Shown here piece by piece: positions 24,087 to 35,824 of a stretch of DNA of 64,000 bases. The DNA comes from Peromyscus leucopus. Lineage: Eukaryota; Chordata; Mammalia; Rodentia; Cricetidae. The position numbers were made by a program, and so were the translations under genes. The notes beneath the pieces are model-generated. The model was not told where the DNA came from. It ran no database searches and saw only the letters and a list, made by a program, of their open reading frames with translations. The first letter of the stretch is position 1. Each line of letters starts with the position of its first letter. The stretch is taken from the NCBI RefSeq assembly GCF_004664715.2, contig NC_051082.1, forward strand, positions 11,890,998 through 11,954,997, in the 5' to 3' direction.

Positions 24087-27000
24087 ATGAATTGTGTGTG
24101 TGAGTGTATGTGTACATGAGTGTGTGAGTGCTTGTGAACATGGGTTTTCTCAGCACACACAGCCTGTTACACTTGATTTTTCCCTAGTTGCCTTTTTTTA
24201 AGACCTCATGGTGTATTTTTAAATGTGAATTTATTTATTTATTTTACATTTTATTTATTATGTGTACAGTATTCTGTCTGCATGTTTGCCTTCATTCCAG
24301 AAGAGGGCATCAGATCTTATTATAGATGGTTGTGAGCCACCATGTATGTGGTTGCTGGGAATTGAACTCAGGACCTCTTGAAGAAGAGTCAATGCTCTTA
24401 ACCTCTGAGCCATCTCTCCAGCCCCCTTGAACTTATTTTTATTTTATATGTGTGAGCACTTTTAAGCATGCTTGTCTGTAAGTGCACTACTTGTATGGAA
24501 TGCCTGCAGAGGCCAGAAGAGGGCGGTAGGTCTCCTGGAACTGGAGTTACAGGTGGCTGTGAGTCACCATGTGGGTGCTGGGAACTGAACCCCAGAGCTT
24601 CTGGAAGAGCAGACAGTGTGAGCTGTCTCTCCAGCCCTCTTCATCATGTATTTTGAGACAAGTCACCCAGGCTGGCTGCAATGCGTGACAGTCCAGTCTC
24701 GGCCTCCCAGTATTGGGACGACAGGCAGACGCCCCTGTGCCTAGAAGCCACACTGTACCTTTTGGGTCTTTGCTTAACGACGCTTGAAGGATTTCTGAGT
24801 TCTGAAATCACTGCATTCTGCTGTAATTTCCCATCATGCACTTGGCTGGCTCCCTGGGGCATTGGCAATGTGTTCCCAGCTCAAGCAGTTGCAGTGAGCA
24901 GCCCTGTACTTACTAATGGTGTCACACATTCAGGTCCCCGCCAGTCAGAGAAATTCCTGGAAGTTCATGCATTGAACCAAATCATACTTTTTTGTTGTTG
25001 TTGTTTTGGTTTTTCGAGGCAGGGTTTCTCTGTGTAGTTTTGGTGCCTGTCCTGGATCTCACTCTGTAGACCAGGCTGGCCTCGAACTCACAGAGATCCA
25101 CCTGCCTCTGTCTCCCGAGTGTTGAGATTAAAGGCGTGTGCCACCACCACCCGGAAATCCAATCTTACATTCTTGTATGTATTTTTTTTTCTTTTTTTTT
25201 GAGACAGGGTTTCTCTGTGTAGCTTTGGCCCTTTCCTGGAGCTCACTTTGTAGACCAGGTTGGCCTCGAACTCACAGAGATCCACCTGGCTCTGCCTCCC
25301 AAGTGCTGGGATTAAAGGTGTGCACCACCACTGCTCGGTGTATGTATTCTTTTTTAATACATCACAGACCCCATCAGTTTCAAGAGCCAAAGGAAAGAAG
25401 GATGTCTCAGAAAAGGGCACCTGTGGGTGCTGGGCAGGGGGACTTTGTCCTCCTCTTGGTGGGGCAGAGGGATACCACATCTTACCGCTGGGAATGCCAG
25501 CGAGAAGGGTAGATGCTGATAAGAGGGACTTCCCAAGTTGAGTTTGGCAGTACATGCCTGTCATCACAGCCTTCAGGAGGCTAGCCTGGGCTACATAGTT
25601 GAGACCTCATTTGTGCACTATCATCAATCACCATCACCACCACCATCATCATCATTACCATCATCACCACCACCACCACCATCACCATCACCATCTCCAT
25701 CATCACCACCATCATCATCAATCACCACCACCACCACCACCATCATCACTATCACCACCACCACCACCACCATCATCATCACCACTACCATCACCACCAT
25801 CACCATCATCACCATCATCACCATCTCCATCAGCACCATCACCATCATCACCATCACCATCACCATCATCACCATCTCCATCAGCACCATCATCACCATC
25901 TCCATCACCATCACCATCATCACCATCATTATCGTCAGTGCTGGGATCACACCAATGGCTCCTCACTGAGCTACGCCTCCAGCCCCAGCTGCATGTTCGC
26001 TGGTTATTGTATTAGAACTGCAGGGGCTGGAGAGATGGCTCAGCAGTTACGAGGGAGCGTCGCTCCTTCAGAGGTCAGAGTTCAGTTCCCAGCACCCACA
26101 TGAGGCTCAGAAGGGTCTGTAACTGCATTGTCAGAGGATCCGATTCTGGGTTTCCTTCCGGCAGCAGTAGGGAGCCACCGAGGGTTGTTTGCTTGTTTGT
26201 TTGTTTGAGACAGGGTCTCACTGTGTCGCCCTGGCTGGAATTCGGGGCTTTTCATTCCCTCTGACCGGAGTGACTTAAGGGAGAGAGGGTTTATTCCGAT
26301 TCACAGTTCGAGGGAGAAATTCATCATGGCAGGAGCTGGTCGCATCCCACCCACCATCAGGAAGCAGAGAGGAATGGCATTTCTTCATCTTGCAGGGTCC
26401 AGGGTTCCAGCCTAGGGAATGGTTCTGCCCGTATTGTGATGGGTTTTCCCCGTGTCCGTTAATCAAGAGAATCCCTCATGGGTGTCCTCAGGGGCTAACC
26501 TCGATCCAGCCGATCCTCCCCAGGTGTGCCTGAGGCCTATCTTCCAGGCGATTCTAGAGTCTGTCAAACTGTTAACACCAGCCATAGTCACAGGCGCTTC
26601 GAGAAGTCGGATGTTTAAAGAGATAAAGGGGCCACAGCGGGTGAAAGCATGGAGCCAGGCATCGTGGCCTCGGCTGTGACCCCTACACTCAGGAGGTGGA
26701 GGTGGGAGGGACAGGAGGTTCTGGTCTAGCCTGGGATATATAAGGAGACCCTGTACAGAAACAAGACAAAAGAGAAACAAGGGAAGGAAAGATGTTTGCC
26801 AAGGGGGGTTGGGCTGGAAGCTGACTTGCTCATAGCTACAGTGGGGGTCAGAAGTCAATAAACAGTATGTTCAAAGTGTGACGAGGTGTGTGTGTGTGTG
26901 TGTGTGTAGTTCACATTCAAGAGTACCCAGGATGACAGTCCAAAGCGTCACCGCCCACATTCAGACTCCATCTCTGTTGTTTTTCTCCTTTTTTTTTTTC

Positions 27001-28701
27001 TTTTCGAGACAGGGTTTCTCTGTGTAGCCCTGGCTGTCCTAGAACTCGCTTTGTAGACCTCAAACACACAGAGACCCGTCTGCCTCTGCCTCCCTGACCT
27101 CTGTTGTCTCCCAGCTGTGGGGTAGAGGGCAGTCTTGTCTCTGTGCCTCAGTTTCCTCCTCTGACATGGGGCTGGTTCCGGACCGAATCTGAGGTCCTGC
27201 GCGAGAAGCCGCCAGCATCAGGCGTGGTCGTCAGCCGTGGCAGTTCTGAGCTCATGCGGTGCCGAGTGAGCGCAGGTGCTTCTGAAACACCGTGTGTGCC
27301 CCGCAGGGATCGACAGCTGGATCAACCTGAGCAGAGTGGATCCAGACGAGGAGGTGCAGGGCGAGGTCTACCTGGCTGTGAAGCTGTTGGAGGATGCTCG
27401 GGGCCGATGCCTCCGCTGTCATGTGAGACAGGCCAGGTATGCTTGCCCTGCCTGGGGGAGGCGTGGGGTGCTCTGAAGATGAGCGAGGGATGGGAGGCCA
27501 GGGATGTGGCTCAGTGGGTAGAACACTTGCCTAGCACGCACAAGGCCCTGGGTTCTATCCGCAGCAGCACCACCACATAAACTGCATGGTTGGTACACAT
27601 GTCTAATCCTAGCACCCAGGAGGCGGAGGCAGGAGGCTCAGGAGGCTCAGGACTTAAAGGTCATATTTTTAGGCTAGCCTGGGCTATAAGACACCCTGTT
27701 TCAACAAACAAAAACACAAACCAAGCTGGGTGTTCGTGGCACACACCTTTAATCTCAGCACTCAGGAGGCAGAAGCAGGTGGATGTCTGTGAGTTCAAGA
27801 GTCTCTCTATGTAGACCAGGCTGGCCTCAAACTCACAGAGATCCTCCTGCCTCTGCTTCCTAAGTGCTGGAATTAAATGCTTGGGCCACCACACCTGGCA
27901 AAAGCAAAATCTTAACCCAGGTGTTCAGGGACAAATAACAGTCTGCTAGATCCTCGAGGTGGGCAGACAGGTGAGTGTGTGTGAGGGGCAGACAGATGAG
28001 TGTGTGTGGGGTGGTAGATGAGTGTGTGTGGGGTGGTAGATGAGTGTGTGTGGGGTGATAGATGAGTGTGTGTGGGGTGGTAGATGAGTGTGTGTGGGGT
28101 GGTAGATGAGTGTGTGTGGGGTGGTAGGTGAGTGTGTGTGGGGTGGTAGGTGAGTGTGTGTGGGGTGGTAGGTGAGTGTGTGTGGGGTGGTAGGTGAGCG
28201 TGTGTGGGGTGGTAGATGAGTGTGTGTGGGGTGGTAGATGAGTGTGTGTGGGGTGGTAGATGAGTGTGTGTGGGTGGTAGGTGAGTGTGTGTGGGTGGTA
28301 GGTGAGTGTGTGTGGGGTGGTAGGTGAGTGTGTAGGGTGGTAATAATCAAGTTTTAACAGCTCAGGGCTGGCGAGATGGTTCAGCAGGTAAACCACTTGC
28401 CACTCAAGCTGATGACCTGAGTTTGATCCTGGAACCCATGGTGGAAGGAGGAAAGTTGTCTCTGACCTCCACACATGTGCATCAATGCACAGTCACAGAC
28501 ACACAGACGCACACAGTCACAGTCACAGACACACACAGTCACAGACAGACACAGTCACAGTCACAGACAGACACACACACACAGTCACAGACACACACAT
28601 AGACACACACAGACACACACATATACACACAGACAGACACACAGTCGCAGATACACACACAGTCACAGACACACATACACACACACAGACACAGACACAC
28701 A

Positions 28702-28749
<48 letters not shown>

Positions 28750-31700
28750 ATACATACACAGACACTAATAAATAAATAGCAGACATTACTTCTCGGGCAG
28801 AAGACTTAATTATTGGCTCATGGAGGTGATGGGTGGCCTCAGGCGTGAGGAATCCAGGAAGAGTGACGTCAGGCAGCGTCTCCAAGTGGGGACACGATAG
28901 GCCTCGTGGCCTGGGGCTGGTGACCTACCGACTCTGCTTGTACAACCGACCAAGAACCTCACTTTTACAGAACATCGCAGGGTGAATTCTTGTTGGCTCA
29001 ACCTGGGGGTCACACTGGAGTCTGAGGGGCTGAGAGGGAGGGCGAGGAGGAAAGCTTGAAGGAAGCCAACAGACACAGGGACAGGAAAACCCACGGACGG
29101 CCTCTAGAGACCACATCCATCCTCCCTTCAGTCTCCCTCCCTGTCCCCAGCCCCCCTGTCCCCTCCTCAGCCCTCCACTGATGTCCCTCAGCTCTCTTAC
29201 ATCTACTCCCTCTGGACATCCTGTCTTTCTGCCCTCCACTCACCCCCCCTCCCGGAACCTCCACTCTCAGGTTCTGCCCACACACATTAAGGACAATCTG
29301 CATTTCTAGCTTGCTGTGTGACCATAAGACCCTTCCTTGCCCTCTCTGAGCTTTCCCTGGCACCTCTGGATTCAGGTTTCAGCCTCGGACCCCAGCTCGA
29401 TGGGGGAGACCCGTGGATGAGGGAATGACCCAAGAAGGAAGGGGACCGCATAACAGATTGTGGGCAGGGGTCTGAGCTCGGCTCTTCTGCCCACGACCCC
29501 CTCCCCAGACACTAGGCTGTTAGAGGATCCTTGCAAGCAGGAGAGGGACCAATGGCTGTCGCTTAGCAACTGTGTTGGTTCCTAGGAAACCAAAGGCTTT
29601 GGATGCCCAGCAAGGCTGGGAAGCAAGCGGGAGGAAGAAACAGCCCCTGGTGGTGGCGGTGGTGGTGGGGTGTTCCTGGATTTGGGGGCCCCCCGCAAGA
29701 AGGGGGATGGGGAAGCTGACTCAGGTGAGGTTTTTTGGGTTGCCATGGTAACCCACAGGCAGGATGTCTGTGTCTTATGCTTTCCCTTTGTTCCTGAGCA
29801 AGGTGTGGGCACGGATGTTTGTTGAATGAATAAGTGAGCTGAGCTGAGCGAGTGCTACGCTAAGTAACTCGCCTATGCCATCTCATTGGACCCTGAGCTC
29901 TGTGAACTTGGTCTGTGATGGTCCTCATTTTCTGGACTCAGCCTCAGGGAGAGGAGGCGACTTTTTCTAATGTCACCCAGCCAGTGACTGCAGGGTCGGG
30001 TTTTGGATCTGTAGGTCCCCGTGTAGGGACCTCTGGGGAGAACGAGGCATTTTTTTTTTCATCCCCGTTGTCCCTTCCCTTGCTGAGCTCTGTGATACAG
30101 AGTCTGATCTCTCTGTGCCTCGGTTTCCCCTTATCAAGGGAAATCTGGAAATCTCATGTTTCCCCGTAAGTTTTGTGTATGGAAACCACAGAGTCTGCAT
30201 GGGCCTGGCCTGGGCCCCTGTGATGGACTGGCTCGTTGCCCTGGAAACAGAACACTGCCATTAGAATGATCTAGCTTGAGCTCTCTTTCCTAGGCCCGCC
30301 TTGGGTCTGGGTCCTCGAGGGCCTGTGACCGACCACACACCCCTTCTCTTCCTCTGTCCCCAGGGACCTGGCCCCCCGGGACATCTCCGGCACGTCAGAC
30401 CCATTCGCACGTGTGTTTTGGGGCAACCATAGTTTGGAAACGTCGGTGAGCAGACAGCCAGGCAGGCGTGGGACACCCCTCAGTGGGTGGAGCCGGTCAC
30501 CTCTTCCGCTCACAGCTCTTTCCACCCTCAGACAATCAAGAAGACCCGCTTCCCACACTGGGATGAGGTGCTGGAGCTGCGGGAGGCGCCGGGGACCACG
30601 TCCCCCTTGCGAGTGGAGCTCTGGGATTGGGACATGGTGGGCAAGAATGACTTCCTGGGCATGGTGAGCGGCCCTCCCACTAACCAATGCCCTCTGTGGC
30701 TCCCCATGGCCTGCCCTTAGCAGGCAGCTGAGGTGGGGTCTGAGGACAGATGCTCAAGCTGCCTTGAGTGTCACGGCCAGCCTGGGTAGTGGAGTCTCAC
30801 TGTTCAATAGACAGGCAAGAAAACAGAGACCGTGAAGGAGGCAAAGACCTATCAGAGGCCACAGGGTGGGCCCAAGGCTCCTCGGTAGACTGGTGCCAGC
30901 CCTCTGCATGGACCTAACTCTGTCACCACCCTGCGAGGTTGACAATCATTGTCCCTCTATGTGCATGAGGAAATTGATGCTTGGAACGGTGATGTGGCTT
31001 TTCCAAAGCCCTGTGCCTTTTAGCTGTTCTCTGGGGACATGGCCCCGGGCTTGTCTGAGGCTTTGGCTGTGACAGTGGCATTGTGCTCACTCCTGGGTCA
31101 CTGTGCAGCCCAGGGCAAGCCATCTCTCCAAGCCTTAACTTCCCTCTCTTTTATTTATTTTTTGGTTTTTCGAGGCAGGGTTTCTCTGTGTAGCCCTGGC
31201 TGTCCTGGAACTCACTCTGTAGACCAGGCTGGCCTCGAACTTACAGAGATCTACTTGTTGCTGCCTCCCCAGTGCTGGGATTAAAGGCGTGCGCTGGCCG
31301 CTACTGCCTGGTGCCTTAGCTTTTCTCAATTGTAAATTAAGTGTCCCCTAGAGGCTCCAAGTGCCCTGGCTTGAGAGAGAAGAAGAATTGGACCCCGGCT
31401 GGCTACACGCCATCTGTGGATGGCAGTCTAAGCGCTCCCTCCAGGGCTGGGTGGGCCCTGCATCAGGCAGGATGGGGCCTCCAGCTGAGGTCTGTGTGTC
31501 CCCCCACAGGTGGAGTTCACCCCACAGACCCTCCAGCAGAAGCCACCCAACGGCTGGTTCCGCCTCCTGCCCTTTCCTAAATCTGAGGATTCTGGGTAAA
31601 TATGGGTGCCCGGGGAAGGGCACCACCTCAGCTTGTGGGCAGGTTATCCTGGGTGCTGGTGCCAGCCCACCCTGTCCCTCTGGCCCTAGTCCCATGTCCC

Positions 31701-33796
31701 CAGGATGTTTTTGCGGGCCCACGCAGCACCCCTTGGCCCAGCTGTCCATCACAGACAGGCTCACATACCCAATGCATGTCCAAATGTTGGGTCCCCTCAC
31801 ACCTGCCTTCCTGGCCACATTCCTTGCTTTACTATGTAGTGTCAGGAATTGAACCCAGGGCCTTGGCTGTGCTAGGCAAGGGCTCTACCACCATTCTGAA
31901 TAGCCACCACTGCCCGTGCACTTACATGCTGTGCACACAGAGCTCCCTGCCTCCGCCAATCTTTTCCTGGCTGTTCCCGTCCACACTGTTCACATACCTG
32001 GCTGCACCACGGTGTCCACAAGACCCACGTTTTACTGCCCTGCTTACTCTTGCTGTTCTGCCTGTCCTGTGTGTGTCTAGGCACCTGGCCGTGGCCTCCA
32101 CTGTGGCGTTTCCATACACCGTCTGGGGCCCCCAATCCATCCTCTTCCTCCCTATCCATTTCGGTCCCCGCTGCTCTCCTATATCCTTTCCCTGTGTCTC
32201 TTGCCTCTTCCCAGGCTCATGTCTCCTGCTCTGGGCTAGCCTGCACTCACACCCCCTTCCCTATGCTCTCTGCTCCGTCTAGGGGGAGCCTGGGTGCCCT
32301 GCGGCTGAAGGTGCGCCTCACTGAGGACCGTGTCCTGCCTTCCCAGCACTACCAGCCTCTCATGGACCTGCTTCTAGAGTCGGTACAAGGCCCAGCTGAG
32401 GTAGGTGTGATGCAGGTGCCTCCCCCTGGGCTTCTGGGTCCGGGGTATTCGCTCCCCTCCCTCGGAAACCAGGGTCAGCTCTTCTGCTTTGGGGCCTCGG
32501 GTTACCTGTCGGCTCTCCCGTCCCTGCTCAGGAGGACACCACCAGCCCCCTGGCTGTGCTGGAGGAGCTGGCCTCTGGGGACTGCCGTCAAGACCTTGCC
32601 ACCAAGCTGGTGAAGCTCTTCCTGGGCCGAGGCCTGTCTGGGCCCTTTCTAGACTACCTCACAAGGCGTGAGGTGGCTCGAACCAGTGAGTTGCCCATTC
32701 AGGTGCCCCTCCCCAAGGACGGGTCTGCAGAGGATCTCCAGGGGGAGAAATGGGGCTCCTTAGAGGACTTTTATGTGTTGGGTTATCTATGCTGTGAACC
32801 CTGGAAGGCTGAGAGCACAGATCCAGCTTCAGATGCTGTGTGACCTCAGGCAGCTTGCCAAACCACTCTGGGCCTCTGTACTATGAATAAAGTTGACCTT
32901 TTGGGTTCTCCCTGATTCTTGAGGCTGAAAGAATCATATCTCCACCTTGAGTGAGTGGAGTGCTCCCACACACACACACCAGCAAACACATCCCCCTATC
33001 CTCCCAGATGACCCCAACACCCTCTTCCGTTCTAACTCCTTGGCATCCAAGTCGATGGAGCAATTCATGAAGGTGAGTGGGGACCTGGCATGTCCGGGTG
33101 CATGTGGCTTCCTCCCCCTGCTCACCCAGTTCCCAGAGCCTGCTGGCCTCAAGTGGCACTAGACGGCTGAGCTGGGTGCTGGTGACAGGTGCCTGGCTTC
33201 AGCCCTGGGCGGCACCCTTGGACACGGCTGGCCTGGCTCTCAAATCTCCCTGCACACCCCCTGCCCCAGCCCAGGGTACTCCCCTGCCACCCTTAGCCGC
33301 TCCGTGTGACCCCTGCCCCCAGCTCGTGGGCATGCGCTACCTGCACGAGGTCCTGAGGCCGGTCATCAGCCGCGTCTTCGAGGAGAAGAAATACATGGAG
33401 TTGGACCCTTGCAAGATGGACCTGAACCGCTCCCGGTGAGCCAGACGGGGTGGCTCAGGCCTCCCCCGGCCGCCCCTTACCATTTGTAGCCACCCCGGGC
33501 TGCTCCGTGCTGGCTGCCACCTGCCTAGGGACACGTGCGTGTATCCTTCAGGCCTCTGTGTGCTGTGGTAGCTCGGGCTGTTTCTGGGCCAATCCGAATC
33601 CTGCCTCTCCCATACCCTGTGACTTGGGGGTGTTGGGGGTGCTTGTAGGTTTTGCATGTGAGGCTCAAAACAGGGTAATGCTGGGAGTGTGTGTGGGGGG
33701 GAGGTAAATGAGTGTGCGAGGAGCAATAGATGAGCGTGTGTGGAGCAGACAGATGGGTGTGTGTGAGGTGGTAGATGAGTGGGGGGGGCAGTAGAT

Positions 33797-33841
<45 letters not shown>

Positions 33842-35784
33842 AGACAGATGAGTGTGTGCTGGGAGATGATGGAGGCCCACATAGGGATCTTCTGCAAAAT
33901 GGGTCCCAGGAACCTTCTGTGAGATTGGAGGCAGGCTAGGCTGTGACTAAAAACCATCCCATACCTCCCATGGACTCTTCCTCCTTCCTTTCCAGAACCT
34001 TCTTTGCCACAGTCAGGGGGCTGGCTTCCACGAAACCCCGAGAGCTAGATGCAGGCCATCTGTTAGCCCAGTAATGAGGGAAACAGAGGACCCACACCTC
34101 TTGACCACCCCAGACTCAGGCCTCAGCACCCTCTTTACGGATCCTCAGTCAGGGGAGGTCCCTGTCCAAGGTCACACAACTGGGAAATTGCAAAGTGGGG
34201 ATTTGAACCCAGGCCCCAAACAGAAAGACAGGGTCATCTATGAAACCCCCAGGGTATAGCTGGAGACCACGGGAGACTCAGTGGCACTGACGGGGCCCTG
34301 GGAACTTGGGTGGGGCAGGGTTGCAGATAGATCCTGGAGTTGGTCCTGACTTATAATCTCAGGTCTGCCACCTACTGGTAAAGTCACGTCGATGGGCCTC
34401 AGTTTCCATGCCTGTGAAAATGGGAGGGGTCAGATATGCAACTCATGAATTACCGTTAGGACCACCTGGGGCAATGCCAGGGGCCGTAAGTGGGATACAG
34501 AGGCTGAGAACTTCCAGCTTGAGGGCTCCGGGCAGTGGGGGCGGCAGGTGCCGAGGTTCGGAACATGCATCCAACATGGCCGTGCTGAAGACACCCAGAG
34601 CTAGAGCTTGTAACTGTGAGTGACGGGGGGTGATGGCCATTCTGAGGAGGTGGCACTTTGGCTGCATGCCAGCATGTTCCAGGGCAAAGGAACAGCCACT
34701 GTGAAGTCTCTGAGATGGGACGCTGCCTACTGCCCCGAGTGTTCAAGCTCCCGCCGCCAGGAGTCTGGTGTGCGGGAACAGTGGAGGCTGGCGGGGGTTC
34801 TGAGGCAGCGGGTGTGGTGTTCTGACTGAAGGCTCTGCCTGCTCCCTCCAGGAGGATCTCCTTCAAGGGCACGCCTACCGAGGAGCAGGTGCGGGAGACC
34901 AGCCTGGGGCTGCTGACCGGATACCTGGGGTCCATCGTGGACGCCATCGTGAGCTCTGCAGGGCGCTGCCCGCTTGCCCTGCGCCTGGCCTTTAAGCAGC
35001 TGCAGCGGTGTGTGGAGAAGCGCTTCCCCGGGGTGGAGCATCAGGTGGGCTGGGTTCTGTGGGGGCTGACGCAAAAATGTTGGGGTGGGCTGGGCCCCGT
35101 GTTCAGGGTCACACGCAGAGTCAGGCCAAAGGTGACATTAAGACCTGGTGTGTGTGTGTGTGTGTGTTCTGGCAGAGGGACAGTGTTCTTGGCAGGTCCT
35201 AGAACCCAGGGGACCGTTGATGATGCCTGGTGAAGGTGTGGTTATGATGGTGATGGAGGTGATGATGATGATGATGGTGATGATGGTGATGGTGGTGATG
35301 ATCGTAGCAGGCTTTTTCTTTTTTTTTTTTTTTTGGTTTTTCGAGACAGGGTTTCTCTGTGTAGCTTTGCACCTTTCCTGGAGCTCACTTGGTAGCCCAG
35401 GCTGGCCTCGAACTCACAGAGATCCACCTGCCTCTGCCTCCCGAGTGCTGGGATTAAAGGCGTGCGCCACCAACGCCCGGCTTGCAGGCTTTTTCTTTTA
35501 GGCCACCAACCAGCTCCCAAATCATGACACAGAGACTTATTATTAGTTTTGAATGCTCGGCCCAGCTTAGGCTCTTTTCTGGCTAGCTCTTTTAACTTAA
35601 ATTAACTTGTTTCTCTTTATCTACCTTTTGCCTTGGGCTTTTATTTTTATTTTTTATTTTTTGAGACAGGGTTTCTCGGTGTAGTTTTGGTGGCTGTCTC
35701 GGAGCTCGCTCTGTAGGCCAGGCTGGCCTCGAACTCACAGAGATCCACCTGGCTCTGCCTCCTGAGTGCTGGGATTAAAGGCGT

Positions 35785-35824
<40 letters not shown>

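Larger units (their letters stand above)
22787..27306 (+). other. Rasal1: Rasal1 intron 4
   Basis: SINE-dense: five reverse B1 copies, three reverse B2-type copies and one partial B2; also TC and TG tracts, a CAT/CAC triplet array (25.62-25.94 kb) and a URR1-like repeat (26.27-26.6 kb). Confidence 0.9.
27437..30363 (+). other. Rasal1: Rasal1 intron 5
   Basis: Holds an ID/B1 composite, an inverted B1 pair (27.72-27.9 kb), the 22-bp minisatellite (27.97-28.34 kb), a B2-related SINE, a CACAGT/CA array (28.48-28.76 kb), an X-box/AP-1 containing segment (29.72-29.75 kb) and a MIR near 29840-30005. Confidence 0.9.
33436..34851 (+). other. Rasal1: Rasal1 intron 12
   Basis: Contains a second patch of the intron-5 minisatellite (33.69-33.86 kb) with a TG tract, two MIR-like remnants (34.1-34.2 and 34.34-34.43 kb) and a CTCF-like motif. 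Confidence 0.9.

Noticed and set aside
27502..27565. tRNA-like A and B boxes in ID-type sequences (also near 41780, 60340 and reversed near 31850, 40940)
   Set aside because: These are tRNA-derived SINE heads followed by A-rich or B1-like tails, without an intact cloverleaf or anticodon arm.
27860..28474. A 204-residue frame with Thr-His-Leu-Pro repeats
   Set aside because: A product of the 22-bp minisatellite; not a coding repeat protein.
30271..30687. A 138-residue minus-strand frame over Rasal1 exons 6-7
   Set aside because: It is the antisense shadow of coding exons.
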